Assembly: GCF_000760595.1 (NCBI RefSeq)
Contig: NZ_BBNM01000001.1
Span: 1-64,000 of the forward strand
Reading direction: 5' to 3'
Source: Acinetobacter soli
GTDB taxonomy: Bacteria > Pseudomonadota > Gammaproteobacteria > Pseudomonadales > Moraxellaceae
Length of the DNA: 64,000 nucleotides
Positions 1-9,156 of this stretch are shown one piece after another. Within the stretch, counting starts at the first letter, position 1, and each line of letters opens with the position of its first letter. The notes under the pieces are model-generated. The model was not told where the DNA came from and did not search any database. It saw only the letters and a list, made by a program, of their open reading frames with translations. The position numbers were made by a program, and so were the translations under genes.

Positions 1-657
1 GGCACCGACCACCAGCACATCAAAGGCAGCTTTGGCATTGATGGCCGCAGCGTCTTTTTCAGCCGAATTATTGTCGAGTTTAGCTACAATCTCTTCAAGC
101 GTCATGCGGCCCTGACCAATATGCTGACCGTTTTGGAACACCATCGGCACAGCCATGATCTTGCGTTCTTCAACCTCATCCTGGAAGAAGGCACCGTCAA
201 TCATGGTGGCTGTTGCATTCGGGTTATAAATGGCAATCAGGTTGAGGGCCTGTACAACATCTGGACAGTTATGGCAGCTTAACGACACAAATACATCAAA
301 ATGATCGCTCACCTGCAAGCCTTTAATCTGCTCTAAAAGCTCAGGCGCAACTTTAGGGGCATAGCCTGATACCTGTAGCAACGCCAGAATCAATGAGGTG
401 AACTCATGGCCCATTGGCAAGCCAGCAAAAAACACACGTGGCTGTTCACCCGCTTTGGCAATACCAAAGCTTGGACGGCGTGGATTCTGGCCATCAAAAC
501 GAGCGGTCACGCGATCAGAGAGTTCTGCGATTTCAGTCACCAGTTCTTTGATCTTTGCGGCTTTATCCGAATCATCAAGCGCAGCAACCAGTTCGATTGG
601 GCTTTCTAAGCGTTCTAGGTAAGTTTTAAGTTGAGTCTTGATATTTTGGTCTAACAT
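1..657 (-). CDS. ahpF: Alkyl hydroperoxide reductase subunit F, N-terminal part (cut by window edge)
   Basis: Flavoprotein disulfide reductase that passes electrons from NADH to the peroxiredoxin AhpC, detoxifying H2O2 and organic peroxides in the cytoplasm. Only the first 219 residues are here. They cover the tandem thioredoxin-fold N-terminal domain with its redox pair C128-H-N-C131, and the segment ends at the start of the FAD-binding domain (DVLVVGA). The ATG at 655-657 has a GGAG ribosome binding site nine bases upstream. The gene reads out of the window on its left edge, so the FAD/NADH domains and the second redox centre cannot be checked. The N-terminal domain and CxxC position match the family. 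Confidence 0.96.
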   Translation of the reverse strand, partial: MLDQNIKTQLKTYLERLESPIELVAALDDSDKAAKIKELVTEIAELSDRVTARFDGQNPRRPSFGIAKAGEQPRVFFAGLPMGHEFTSLILALLQVSGYAPKVAPELLEQIKGLQVSDHFDVFVSLSCHNCPDVVQALNLIAIYNPNATATMIDGAFFQDEVEERKIMAVPMVFQNGQHIGQGRMTLEEIVAKLDNNSAEKDAAAINAKAAFDVLVVGA

Positions 658-770
658 GCCTAACAGCTCCAAAGGAGTAAATAATTTAACTTGTTGAGAA
701 GAATAAGATAAATGCATTGATAGGTGAAACGGTATGTTTTTATCAATACAATCGGTTTTTTGAATAAAAA

Positions 771-1682
771 CTAAAATCGAGCTTCAATCCGCCGAATACG
801 AGCTTTAAGGTTTACATTTAAGCCATAAAGTATTGCCCCAGCCAAAAACGCCACAAAGCTTAATCCCCAGCTCAATCGCTGAGTGACCTCACTGATACGT
901 GATGCTTGACGTGCTTGCGCATCGATACTTTGCGCCATCGGTGTAATGCTTTTTCCGTAAACTTGATGCTGAATGGTCCACAATTGCTCGCGTTTGAGGC
1001 CGTATTCAAAAAAATGTGGATCCGTGCGTTCGGCACGAATCAGACTACTGGTGTAGGATACAGCAGCATCCTTATCTATGGGACGATGTAACAGCGCAGT
1101 TTGCGCGAGTAAATAATCTTTGACGGGTTGAGGTGAATGGGCTTGTTGTAAATATTGAAAAATCGGACTGGTCTGAATGCGCTGATCATATTGAACCAAC
1201 TCAGCATACGCTTGCGCCTCATCACTTTGCTGATGATATTGGAGAAAGGTTAAGCCAGACCAAATCAAAATCCATCCAATAAGCCATGCCACAAAGCGTA
1301 AAATCAAAGATTTAAATCGGACTTTAAAAAAACGGAATTTTTTAAGTAGGCGTACAAAAATAAAAGCACCAAAAAAACTCACCGTAAGTTTGAGTATCAA
1401 CCACCCCAACCATGACAATAAGGTTATTAAATAATCGGGTTGCTCATCGACAAACAATTGTCCCTCAAATCCCGCTGGAATATGAAGCTGCTTGATTTGT
1501 GTACTCAAATCAAAAAAGCCATAAATTACAGGCTGAAGTGTAAATGAAAACAATACCGCAAGTGCACATACACTGAGTGCAGCAATCCCGAATACACTTA
1601 AGCCTCGCTGTCTTTTTTTCAAATTGACAAGACGAGCTTGGATATCTTCGGGGTGAATGGGGTAATGTTTGACAGATGGCAA
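771..1682 (-). CDS. Membrane protein of unknown function, last gene of the TelA-type operon
   Basis: I do not recognise a named family. The 303-residue protein has a basic N-terminus, a first membrane segment near residues 29-57, a second near 86-110 and a third near 125-147. A soluble, helix-rich stretch follows (about 150-265), then a last membrane segment near 270-290 and a basic tail. The start is TTG at 1680-1682, preceded at six bases by GGGAGA, a good ribosome binding site. No ATG nearby fits as well. It begins 25 bases after the TelA-family gene on the same strand, so it is almost certainly co-transcribed and may anchor that protein at the membrane. This role is inference from position only. 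Confidence 0.8.
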   Translation of the reverse strand: MPSVKHYPIHPEDIQARLVNLKKRQRGLSVFGIAALSVCALAVLFSFTLQPVIYGFFDLSTQIKQLHIPAGFEGQLFVDEQPDYLITLLSWLGWLILKLTVSFFGAFIFVRLLKKFRFFKVRFKSLILRFVAWLIGWILIWSGLTFLQYHQQSDEAQAYAELVQYDQRIQTSPIFQYLQQAHSPQPVKDYLLAQTALLHRPIDKDAAVSYTSSLIRAERTDPHFFEYGLKREQLWTIQHQVYGKSITPMAQSIDAQARQASRISEVTQRLSWGLSFVAFLAGAILYGLNVNLKARIRRIEARF

Positions 1683-1707
1683 TGTTTTCTCCCAAAGCGT
1701 ATTTCAA

Positions 1708-2850
1708 TCAAGTTTCTGTTTTGGTGCGACTTGAATCAATCACCAGTTGCTGCAAATTATCTTGTAATGCACGTAAACGAACGGTAGCTTCATCGCGCTT
1801 TTGCATGCCCTCTTTTTGAATCTGAATCACATCATTGACCGTTTTAATCAGCGTATTTTGAACGTGCTCAAGTGTTTCAATATCAATAACAGATCGTTGA
1901 TTGGCCTTCGCGGTGTCAATTGAATTTTGATGTAGTAATTCTGCATTACGTCGTAAAAGTTCATTGGTGGCATCATCAATATGTTTGGCAAGCTGCACAC
2001 TGTTTTGTTGCTCTTGCAAGGAAATTGCCAAGCTAATCTGATTTTTCCAAGCGGGTAATGTAATGTTTTTTATGGCATAAAATTTATCCACTAGCATTAA
2101 GTTATTCGATTGAATAATCCGGATCATAGGCAATGTCTGCATGGCGGATTGCTGCAATACTTGTAAATCACTCACACGCTTTTCAAGATTATTGGATAAA
2201 TGATTTAAATCGTAAATGGCCTGAGTATGCTGCTGAGCATTGGAATCTTCGGTTAATTGCTGAATTTGTGCTTGTAATTGTTGCTGCTTGATTTTTCCTG
2301 CTGCAACCAAAACCCCGAGTTGTTTGTGTTCATCTTGTACAGCTGTAAACATTTTATCGAGAGTATTCACTCGAGTTTTTAAGCCGATTTGCGTGGTCTC
2401 GATCTCTTTTACCAAGCCATCAATCTGCTCTTTGGTATTGACAAAGTTTTGATCAAAGCTTTGTTTTGCGCCCTTCATACGATTCAGAAGTCCGCCAATC
2501 AGTGGAATGGTCGAGGTTTTAGGTTTATTTAAAATACTTGAAGTGTTGAGCTGTTTGGCCACGTGTACCACTTCGTTCAATTTCTTACCCGTTTCATCGA
2601 GATCCTTACTACGCACCAAGTGTAAAAGCTCGTCGGTATATGCAGAGGTTACGCTGGCAATGTCTTTACCATATTCGGCAACAGTAGCGTGATTTAAATC
2701 TGCAAGCTCACGATGAGCATCCTGCACATGAATAAAATCCTCCGGCTGTAAACCTAACGCTTTTAAATCCAATCCATCAAATTCATGCTGCGTGAGAGCA
2801 GTGTCGGATTTCATCACATTCGGCTGTTGGTCTGACTCAAACTGCGTCAT
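1708..2850 (-). CDS. TelA-family (toxic anion resistance) protein
   Basis: 380 residues, matching the TelA/KlaA family (PF05816) in length and pattern. After a short acidic N-terminus it is a long, almost wholly helical, coiled-coil-like protein. It carries the family's signature region around residues 240-275, where an MIRIIQSNN stretch is followed by LPAWKNQI. Members are linked to tolerance of tellurite, cell-envelope antibiotics and bacteriocins, but the biochemical activity is unknown. It has no signal peptide or membrane segment, so it is probably cytoplasmic. Its ATG overlaps the stop codon of the upstream gene (ATGA at 2847-2850), which points to translational coupling. Confidence 0.88.
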   Translation of the reverse strand: MTQFESDQQPNVMKSDTALTQHEFDGLDLKALGLQPEDFIHVQDAHRELADLNHATVAEYGKDIASVTSAYTDELLHLVRSKDLDETGKKLNEVVHVAKQLNTSSILNKPKTSTIPLIGGLLNRMKGAKQSFDQNFVNTKEQIDGLVKEIETTQIGLKTRVNTLDKMFTAVQDEHKQLGVLVAAGKIKQQQLQAQIQQLTEDSNAQQHTQAIYDLNHLSNNLEKRVSDLQVLQQSAMQTLPMIRIIQSNNLMLVDKFYAIKNITLPAWKNQISLAISLQEQQNSVQLAKHIDDATNELLRRNAELLHQNSIDTAKANQRSVIDIETLEHVQNTLIKTVNDVIQIQKEGMQKRDEATVRLRALQDNLQQLVIDSSRTKTET

Positions 2851-3644
2851 GGTTCTACCCTCTTTTCTAATGATTGTCTTAAAATAGTTAATAAACTTTC
2901 GCGGCTATGATCAAGTTTTTGCAATTCAAGTGCCGAGCTGTTTTGCATACTTTGTTTCAAATGATATTGCCAAGCTGGAATCAGTACTTGCTGAGCTTCT
3001 TTAAAACGATCAAGCAAACCAAACGAGAGCTGTTGGGTTAAAAACATTTGCGTGATGGCAAGATCATTACTGGCTTGTAGTGTTTGCAAACTATTGATTT
3101 TTTTAGATAGCCGCTCTGAAAAGTGATCGAGTGGATGCTGATGGCGGATAAAAGCAGGATATTCACCCAAAAATTCTTGTGCAGCCACGATATAAAGTGC
3201 CATTTGTTCGCGCAGACCAAGTAACTGTTGAATTCGTGATTGTGATTTTTGAATTTCGACTGCAAGCTGCTGACTCAATCGATCCGCCTGCTCGATTAAT
3301 GCATCTAATCCATGCAAATAATTGAGTTGTGTCTGATCATGCTCGATGTCTACGCCAAACCATTTTTGCAAACGATTAAAAGATTTTTTCTTAATGACCT
3401 TGTCAGATTTAGACAATTTATCAATCAAATGAGAAATCACACGACTTAAATCATGCGTAAGTTCAGGCGAAATTTGGTTTAGCAATACAGCCTGAGCTTG
3501 AATCAGCTGATCGGCATAGTGATTTAATCGGTACGGATTGTCGAGTAGTGGCACAAGATCCATACGTTTGATCGCCAAGACCTGTTTTGGGTCTGTATCA
3601 ATCTGATCAAGCGGAATTAATGCATTCAACTGAGCCATAACCAT
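2847..3644 (-). CDS. Diverged TelA-like helical protein, first gene of the operon
   Basis: 265 residues, cytoplasmic and mostly helical. I do not know a family name. Its C-terminal half (about residues 195-240) has the same layout as the TelA signature of the next gene: a Q/L-rich helix, DRFKEAQQVLIPAW, then YHLKQSM, compared with DKFYAIKNITLPAWKNQI. It is therefore probably a shortened, diverged TelA paralogue. The start may be the ATG at 3642-3644 or the one at 3636-3638 (M-V-M). The 4-base overlap with the downstream TelA gene suggests fixed-ratio expression, perhaps of a hetero-oligomer. The family link is read from the pattern and has not been searched. Confidence 0.72.
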   Translation of the reverse strand: MVMAQLNALIPLDQIDTDPKQVLAIKRMDLVPLLDNPYRLNHYADQLIQAQAVLLNQISPELTHDLSRVISHLIDKLSKSDKVIKKKSFNRLQKWFGVDIEHDQTQLNYLHGLDALIEQADRLSQQLAVEIQKSQSRIQQLLGLREQMALYIVAAQEFLGEYPAFIRHQHPLDHFSERLSKKINSLQTLQASNDLAITQMFLTQQLSFGLLDRFKEAQQVLIPAWQYHLKQSMQNSSALELQKLDHSRESLLTILRQSLEKRVEP

Positions 3645-3760
3645 GAATTGAACTGATGAATACCATCATAGGATGATTTTAAGTAAACACCTAGATGATA
3701 AACTTAGCAAGATGATGGATTTATGTTAAACATTTTTTACACACCCCAAAAACCGATATA

Positions 3761-3790
3761 AAAAAACCTCCCGGATGGGAGGTCTTTTTT
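3761..3790 (-). terminator. Rho-independent terminator of glyA
   Basis: Stem CCTCCC/GGGAGG (3767-3772 with 3777-3782) with a GGAT loop, flanked by an A-run and a T-run so it can act in both directions. It lies 11 bases past the glyA stop and separates glyA from the TelA-type operon. Confidence 0.9.
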
Positions 3791-3800
3791 TCAGTATGAC

Positions 3801-5054
3801 TTAGTTCGCATAAACTGGGAACTTCGCACACACTGCTTCAACTTTTGCTTTTACTTCAGCGATCACGCTTTCGTCGCCTTTGCTATCAAGTACATCAGCA
3901 ATCCAGCCCGCCAATTCACGCGTTTCAGACTCACCAAAACCACGCGTAGTTACCGCCGGAGTACCAATACGGATACCAGAAGTCACAAATGGTGAACGTG
4001 GATCGTTTGGTACGGCGTTTTTGTTAACGGTGATGTTGGCAGCGCCTAACCATGCATCAGCTTCTTTACCAGTGATGTCTTGTTTGATAAGTGACAACAA
4101 GAACAAGTGGTTGTTTGTACCACCCGATACGATGTCGTAACCGCGCGCGATTAACACATCTGCCATAGCTTGCGCGTTTTTAACAACTTGTTGTTGATAC
4201 GTTTTAAATTCAGGCGTCATTGCTTCTTTAAAGCAGATTGCTTTTGCAGCAATAGCGTGTACAAGCGGACCGCCTTGATTGCCTGGGAACACAGCAGACT
4301 GAAGTTTCTTCTCGATTTCTTCATTTGCTTTCGCCAAGATCAAGCCAGAACGTGGGCCACGAAGTGTTTTGTGAGTCGTTGTTGTAGTAACGTCCGCAAT
4401 TTGAACTGGGTTTGGATACACACCAGCTGCAACCAAACCAGCGATGTGTGCCATATCAACAAATAGATATGCACCCACTTGATCCGCGATATCACGGAAA
4501 CGCTGCCAGTCGACAATACGGCTATAAGCAGAGAAACCAGCAACGATCATACGTGGCTTGTGCTCAAGTGCCAAACGCTCAACTTCGTCATAATCGATTT
4601 CACCAGTTTCTGGATTTAAACCGTACTGTACAGCATTGTAAGTTTTGCCAGAGAAGTTAACTTTTGCACCGTGAGTCAAGTGACCACCGTGTGCAAGGCT
4701 CATACCCAAAACCGTATCGCCTGCATTTAAAAGTGCAAGATATACCGCAGCATTTGCTTGTGAACCAGCATGCGGTTGAACGTTTGCATAGTCAGCACCA
4801 AAAAGCGCTTTTGCACGGTCAATTGCAAGTTGTTCGATTACATCTACATATTCGCAGCCGCCGTAATAGCGTTTGCCCGGATAACCTTCTGCATATTTAT
4901 TGGTAAGCTTTGATCCTTGCGCTTCCATCACCGCAGGAGAGCAATAGTTTTCAGATGCAATTAACTCAATATGCGCTTCCTGGCGCGCATCTTCAGCTTC
5001 AATTGCTTTGGCCAATTCTGGATCAAATTCAGAAAGAGAAATGTTGGCAAACAT
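3801..5054 (-). CDS. glyA: Serine hydroxymethyltransferase
   Basis: PLP enzyme converting serine and tetrahydrofolate to glycine and 5,10-methylene-tetrahydrofolate, the main one-carbon source. It feeds MetF, encoded at 36927 in this window. 417 residues, the normal bacterial length. The PLP lysine is K229 in [12 protein letters not shown], the cofactor-binding DMAHIAG is at 200-206, and the N-terminal IASENY motif is at 32-37. It is monocistronic, with its own terminator at 3761-3790. The leader (5055-5110) contains a GGCTT/AAGCC inverted repeat near 5077-5088 and, on the minus strand, a TACAAT -10-like hexamer at 5107-5112. Confidence 0.98.
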   Translation of the reverse strand: MFANISLSEFDPELAKAIEAEDARQEAHIELIASENYCSPAVMEAQGSKLTNKYAEGYPGKRYYGGCEYVDVIEQLAIDRAKALFGADYANVQPHAGSQANAAVYLALLNAGDTVLGMSLAHGGHLTHGAKVNFSGKTYNAVQYGLNPETGEIDYDEVERLALEHKPRMIVAGFSAYSRIVDWQRFRDIADQVGAYLFVDMAHIAGLVAAGVYPNPVQIADVTTTTTHKTLRGPRSGLILAKANEEIEKKLQSAVFPGNQGGPLVHAIAAKAICFKEAMTPEFKTYQQQVVKNAQAMADVLIARGYDIVSGGTNNHLFLLSLIKQDITGKEADAWLGAANITVNKNAVPNDPRSPFVTSGIRIGTPAVTTRGFGESETRELAGWIADVLDSKGDESVIAEVKAKVEAVCAKFPVYAN

Positions 5055-5156
5055 TAGCGAGGGTCCTATGTAGTAGGGCTTTTAAGCCGTGCTAAGATTG
5101 GACGCTATTGTATCATGAAGTTTGAGTTTAAGCAGGGCGAAGTTGCTCAGTTATGC

Positions 5157-5188
5157 ATAAAAATGGCTCATCCTGCGCGGATCAGCCG
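5157..5188 (-). terminator. Probable terminator of the lipase gene
   Basis: On the minus strand an imperfect 9-bp stem GGCTGATCC/GGATGAGCC (one mismatch, loop GCGCA, plus coordinates 5165-5187) is followed by ATTTTTAT. It lies about 20 bases past the stop at 5210. Confidence 0.55.
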
Positions 5189-5209
5189 TTTTGCCATAAA
5201 AAGTTTAAC

Positions 5210-6433
5210 TCACTGGGTAAACAAAGTATTTACGTCGGTGACAATATTGGAAATATTCAAGCTATACGCACTGCCGTGTGTCCAAGTCGGATTGGTAATA
5301 AAGTTGATATTCGTACCGGCTAATTTTGCTTCCGTAACAAGCTTGTTGGTTGCAATAAATGGCACCGTAGTATCGGCCTGCCCCTGATAAATCTTAATAG
5401 GCGTTGAAACTTTAACTGTTAGTGGTTGCCCATCTGTACTGGTAAAATTTTTCACTACAGGTAAATTGAGAAAGCCATCCTGAGTACGACCATAGCCAGT
5501 TAAGCTATTGTTGTTCTGATTAGCATACGCTGTCAGCCCTACCGCAAATGATTGTGCCAAGGCTGGCGCACAGACACTTTCTGCTTGAGCGGCAATTTTA
5601 TCTGAAGGGCTTTTAAAAATTTGACTGTATTGCAAGGACGGATTTGGATTGCGCAGTCCGGCAGTAATTAAGGCTGTGTAAGTATCTAAATTGGTATATG
5701 TTGGAATTTGGACAGCCACAGGCTGGTTTGCAGCTGAAAGCTCCCCGGCGTTTAAAATAAGATCCAGATTTGATGCTGGTGCTACAGCGATTGTACCTTT
5801 ATAGGTCAGCTTTGCACGCGACGCATATTGTGCTGCTCCGAGCGCGGCCTGTCCACCTTGCGAGTGCCCCACTGCGACCCACCTTGTGGCAGCTTTTGCT
5901 CCCAAATAGCTTTTTGCTGCTACAACCGCATCGGTAATTGAATACGCTTCACTTTTTACATTTAAGAAAGGATGAATTTCTTTACCATTCGGCTCTCCCA
6001 ATCCTTCATAATCTGGTGCTACAACAACATAACCCTGCGCCAGCAACTGAGTGATCATGGTTTTTACATTTTCATCCATGACATTACGACTTGGCGCACA
6101 AATATCAGCCACACCTGTCGTTCCATGTGCCCAAGCCACAATTGGCCAACCTGCACTTGGTGGTGTACCTTTTGGTGTGAAAACCAGTGATGTTGCCAAT
6201 ACTTCTTGCCCACTTATTCCGAGCATTTTGTAAGTCATGACCACACTTTCACCAGCAACCTGATCCATACCAGATTGAGTATATGCTGCAGGTATTCCTA
6301 CAACAGGATTCTGAATATTATTTTCAGGCACATTACTTGATGAGCTTGATGAATCGGAGTCACTACTATCATTACAGGCGCTTAGAAAAATACAGGCACT
6401 GAGTGTGGTTAAAACCATGAGATGTTTTTTCAT
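5210..6433 (-). CDS. Secretory lipase-type alpha/beta hydrolase, lipoprotein
   Basis: 407 residues. Residues 1-19 form a lipoprotein signal peptide ending in the lipobox LSA-C20. An Asp/Ser-rich linker (22-33) follows, so the mature protein is probably anchored to the cell envelope. The hydrolase core carries the nucleophile motif GHSQG with S191, an oxyanion-type HGTTG near 103-107, and late D and H candidates around QGQADTTVPF and WTHGSAY. The pattern fits the secretory lipase/esterase group (PF03583-like), which cleaves fatty-acid esters. It has no operon partner, and a candidate terminator lies directly downstream. The substrate is not determined. Confidence 0.85.
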   Translation of the reverse strand: MKKHLMVLTTLSACIFLSACNDSSDSDSSSSSSNVPENNIQNPVVGIPAAYTQSGMDQVAGESVVMTYKMLGISGQEVLATSLVFTPKGTPPSAGWPIVAWAHGTTGVADICAPSRNVMDENVKTMITQLLAQGYVVVAPDYEGLGEPNGKEIHPFLNVKSEAYSITDAVVAAKSYLGAKAATRWVAVGHSQGGQAALGAAQYASRAKLTYKGTIAVAPASNLDLILNAGELSAANQPVAVQIPTYTNLDTYTALITAGLRNPNPSLQYSQIFKSPSDKIAAQAESVCAPALAQSFAVGLTAYANQNNNSLTGYGRTQDGFLNLPVVKNFTSTDGQPLTVKVSTPIKIYQGQADTTVPFIATNKLVTEAKLAGTNINFITNPTWTHGSAYSLNISNIVTDVNTLFTQ

Positions 6434-6610
6434 TGTTGCTTTGTCCTTTAAGCTTCTTTGCTGATTGTATTTATTTTCTGTTTAAACATAGCGGAAAAGT
6501 TAGCGGTTCACAAGCATCGCTTGCAGGTTGATCAAACCACCTTTTAAAGGCTTTGCCTGATTACAAGAGAATGATAAATTGACAAATCACCTGTCAGCTT
6601 ACTGAGCAAT

Positions 6611-7303
6611 ATGAACGCCATTATTTTAGATACCGAAACGCATCAGTTAAACGGTAATCCAATTGAAATTGCTTATGCGCCTGTAGAAATCTTTGAAGGT
6701 AAATTAACGCTCGACAAGAGTGAGCTATTTGATCAACTTTATAGTGTAGATGAGCCGATTTCATATGCTTCAATGGCCGTTCATCATATTCTAGAATCTG
6801 ATCTGGAGCATCAACCACATTTCACGACCTTTTCTTTACCTAAGCAAACACAATACATTATTGGACATAATGTCGATTACGATATCAATGCAATTGCGAG
6901 ATGTGGTGTCGATACCTCACAGATTAAGGCAATTTGCACATTGGCACTTGCGCGTAAAGTGTGGCCACAAGCTGAGGCACACAATATCTCTGCGTTGATT
7001 TATCTGATCTCAAAAGGCAGTACAAAAGCACGAGAAATGCTTAAAGGTGCCCATCGTGCCGATGCAGACATTATTCTGACAGCCAATATACTGATGCATA
7101 TCGTACATCATTTAAATATTTCAAATATCGACGCCCTTTATGTCGCCTCGGAAGAAGCACGGATTCCTGAACAAATTAACTTTGGTAAACACCGTGGCAC
7201 TGCAATCAAGGATTTACCACACGATTATGTGCAATGGCTACTACGTCAGGATGAACTCGATCCTTATCTTAAAAAAGCCTTGGAAACCAAGGCCATTTCA
7301 TAA
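6611..7303 (+). CDS. ExoX-type DEDDh 3'-5' exonuclease
   Basis: 230 residues. The DnaQ-fold active site is complete: D7 and E9 in LDTET, D89/D91 in the HNVDYD motif, and H148 with D153 in HRADAD. A C-terminal module (about 190-225, FGKHRGTAIKDLPHDYVQWLL) is the DUF3820 'quorum-sensing regulator-like' domain found in ExoX-like exonucleases. The likely role is trimming single-stranded DNA 3' ends during repair or mismatch correction. GAG five bases before the ATG is a modest ribosome binding site. It stands alone, next to a gene-poor region. Confidence 0.88.
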   Translation: MNAIILDTETHQLNGNPIEIAYAPVEIFEGKLTLDKSELFDQLYSVDEPISYASMAVHHILESDLEHQPHFTTFSLPKQTQYIIGHNVDYDINAIARCGVDTSQIKAICTLALARKVWPQAEAHNISALIYLISKGSTKAREMLKGAHRADADIILTANILMHIVHHLNISNIDALYVASEEARIPEQINFGKHRGTAIKDLPHDYVQWLLRQDELDPYLKKALETKAIS

Positions 7304-7433
7304 GTGAAATCCTGCCAGATTTTATAAAAAACAAGTTATATATTTAAGGTCTATTACTGATAACTGATAGACCTTATAACTATATAAGTCTTAAAAACTC
7401 GATCTTGAGTTTGATTTAGATGCGGTTTGTCTA

Positions 7434-7466
7434 AGTACATCTATGCTATTTTTGCATAGATGTACT
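7434..7466. repeat. Perfect 13-bp inverted repeat (hairpin)
   Basis: AGTACATCTATGC at 7434-7446 pairs perfectly with GCATAGATGTACT at 7454-7466 across a 7-base A/T loop. It is not followed by a T-run, so it is not a classical terminator. It could be a structural element of a small RNA or a protein-binding palindrome. Confidence 0.7.
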
Positions 7467-7694
7467 AAAGCCACTCAACAATTTTAATTTTATTATAATT
7501 TTAAGGTTTTGTTTTCTATGATTTTTATTTTAAAAATTAAAACCAAGCTATTAGATGACGACTGGCACGTCTAAAAAATAATCGAACTACGACTAAAGAC
7601 GAAGAAACATTTATTGAAATTCTTAGTATGATGCTATGAATTTTCAAAATATGCATATTTATAATTCTTATGGATATGCAAGATTTAGCCCTTT

Positions 7695-7719
7695 AGCCCA
7701 TCTCGATGGGCTCTTTTTA
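7695..7719 (+). terminator. Orphan terminator-like hairpin
   Basis: Stem AGCCCA/TGGGCT (7695-7700 with 7707-7712), loop TCTCGA, followed by CTTTTTAT. It lies 390 bases after the exonuclease stop and 120 bases before the tRNA. It therefore probably ends either a long exonuclease transcript or an uncharacterised RNA from 7345 onward. Confidence 0.65.
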
Positions 7720-7836
7720 TTTGTACACCAATAAAGATCAATTGCTTACAATTGATGATTTAATAAACATAAGAAAAACTTCTGTGTATGAGTCACTTTA
7801 CCCCAGGCCTTTTTTTGCCTATGATGTGCTTCGCAT

Positions 7837-7913
7837 GCGCTCGTAGCTCAGTTGGATAGAGTACAGGTTTCCGAAGCCTGGGGTCGTGGGTTCGATCCCC
7901 GCCGAGCGCACCA
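7837..7913 (+). tRNA. tRNA-Arg (anticodon CCG)
   Basis: 77 bases including an encoded CCA. Acceptor stem GCGCTCG/CGAGCGC is perfect, the D-loop AGCTCAGTTGGAT and T-arm GTTCGATCC are canonical, and the anticodon loop TTCCGAA gives CCG at 7871-7873. It reads CGG codons. It stands alone at the left edge of an A+T-rich accessory-looking segment, a typical integration neighbourhood, but no integrase is present. Confidence 0.97.
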
Positions 7914-8169
7914 ATATTTCTTTAATTATATAGCTTACAACCTACTTTGGCGCAAATCTGGCGTAACATTATAAAATAGCACAGGTTCGAATTCACTTTC
8001 AGCGTTCCAAATCTTCAAAACAGAATTCATCTTTTTAATTCAACTTATACGGCTATAGAATCAGATTAGTTCAATCATTTGTTCTATGAAGTTGGACCAT
8101 GCAAAAATGCTACATCAAAAAATCGATTTACGCTTGCACACCCGACACTCACCAATCAAGGTATCTGAA

Positions 8170-8745
8170 CTATTCAGATAGCTTTTTCCGCTCCCCTAAT
8201 TCTGATTGAAAAATAAAAGCATCTGTAATAATTTTGGTTTTTTCTAAATTTTCTTCAGATTCTTTGATTGGGTTAGATTCAGGAACAGATTGGGCGATGG
8301 GAAAAACCCCAAAATCTTTTTGTACTTGTGCAAAATCTGGGGTTCTCTTGTATCGAATCACTCGGAAACCTGCTTCAGCAACTAATGCATCTCTGTCTGC
8401 GTCTTTATCTTCTTTTCCGATATGTGATGAATCATCCAACTCAACAATTGCAACTATATTGAGTGATTTATCTAACACTACAAAATCTGCAACTTTACGA
8501 TTGAATAAATTACGTGTTGGAAATCCTTTAGCAGTCATAAAAGCACTGAAAGCAACTTGCGCTAGAATGATGTGCTCTGGGAGTGCTTCTCTTAATCTAA
8601 AAAAAGTTGGTTGCTCATTCATCGTTAAGATGCGTTTGCCCTTAATGGGATTTCTTTGTTTACTTGCTTTTTTATCTCCTTTTAGTGTTGCAAGAACAAA
8701 TACAACCACCCCAATCAGAACGATTAATACCAATAATGTAGACAT
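8170..8745 (-). CDS. DUF2726 domain protein with N-terminal membrane anchor
   Basis: 191 residues. A single membrane segment (about 2-20) is followed by a basic linker and a DUF2726 domain at roughly 45-150, a family thought to have a restriction-endonuclease-like fold. The strand pair ADFVVLD ... IVAIVELDDSSH and the later FRVIRYKR are the family's landmarks. The K of a classic PD-(D/E)xK site is not obvious. The C-terminal 40 residues are polar and probably disordered. The function is unknown. It sits on its own, 256 bases past the tRNA and facing it. Confidence 0.82.
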   Translation of the reverse strand: MSTLLVLIVLIGVVVFVLATLKGDKKASKQRNPIKGKRILTMNEQPTFFRLREALPEHIILAQVAFSAFMTAKGFPTRNLFNRKVADFVVLDKSLNIVAIVELDDSSHIGKEDKDADRDALVAEAGFRVIRYKRTPDFAQVQKDFGVFPIAQSVPESNPIKESEENLEKTKIITDAFIFQSELGERKKLSE

Positions 8746-9156
8746 CTTACACCTCTTTTTTTAATTATAAGTTAAAGTTTAGTATGCAAAGATCAATGAA
8801 GACTTAAAATTAAATTAGAATGTATTTATACAAACCTTTTGATTTAGTGATTAAGATCGTATCAGAACATATGTAGCTATGTATAGTGTTTTTAACATTG
8901 TGAATAAGATTAAAAAGTTACTTAAATAACTATGTTTAAAAAAATTTCTATTACTATATAAATTCCAAAAAAATCAAAATATCTATCACTAATCAAGCAA
9001 CTAGTAAACTATAATTTTTTAAATTCAAATTCTAGTTAAAATTATGGCTACACAAAATATTTTATAAATAAAATTATTGAAATAAATAAAAAAAAACCTA
9101 AAATATAAAGACCATAATCTAAATTCTATTTTCATTCTTTATTTATATAGATTAAT
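8746..9156. other. A+T-rich intergenic region, nothing coding seen
   Basis: 411 bases with very high A+T and no plausible reading frame on either strand. It must contain the promoter of the DUF2726 gene and the 3' end of the transcript from 9157-9495. No clear hairpin terminator was found. Confidence 0.6.

Larger units (their letters stand above)
7304..7836. other. 533-base intergenic stretch with several hairpins, no gene seen
   Basis: No coding frame is supported here. It holds a 10-bp stem (7345-7354 with 7367-7376), a 6-bp stem AAACTC/GAGTTT (7395-7412), a perfect 13-bp stem (7434-7446 with 7454-7466, loop TATTTTT), and a terminator-like hairpin at 7695-7719. The rest is A+T-rich. The tRNA-Arg promoter must lie just before 7837, but I could not pick out convincing hexamers. 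Confidence 0.6.

Noticed and set aside
3801-5054. Several long plus-strand frames inside glyA
   Set aside because: Shadow frames of a strongly codon-biased gene; glyA is certain.
5115-5387. Plus-strand frame opposite the lipase gene
   Set aside because: It is antisense to a clear coding region and lacks protein-like features.
7914-8169. Possible integrase remnant or attachment site beside tRNA-Arg
   Set aside because: I looked for a repeated tRNA 3' end and for integrase motifs in all frames here and found neither.
8162-8180. Hairpin TATCTGA/TCAGATA followed by a T-run, near the DUF2726 stop
   Set aside because: It overlaps coding sequence and has the T-run only on the plus strand; too weak to call a terminator for the tRNA.
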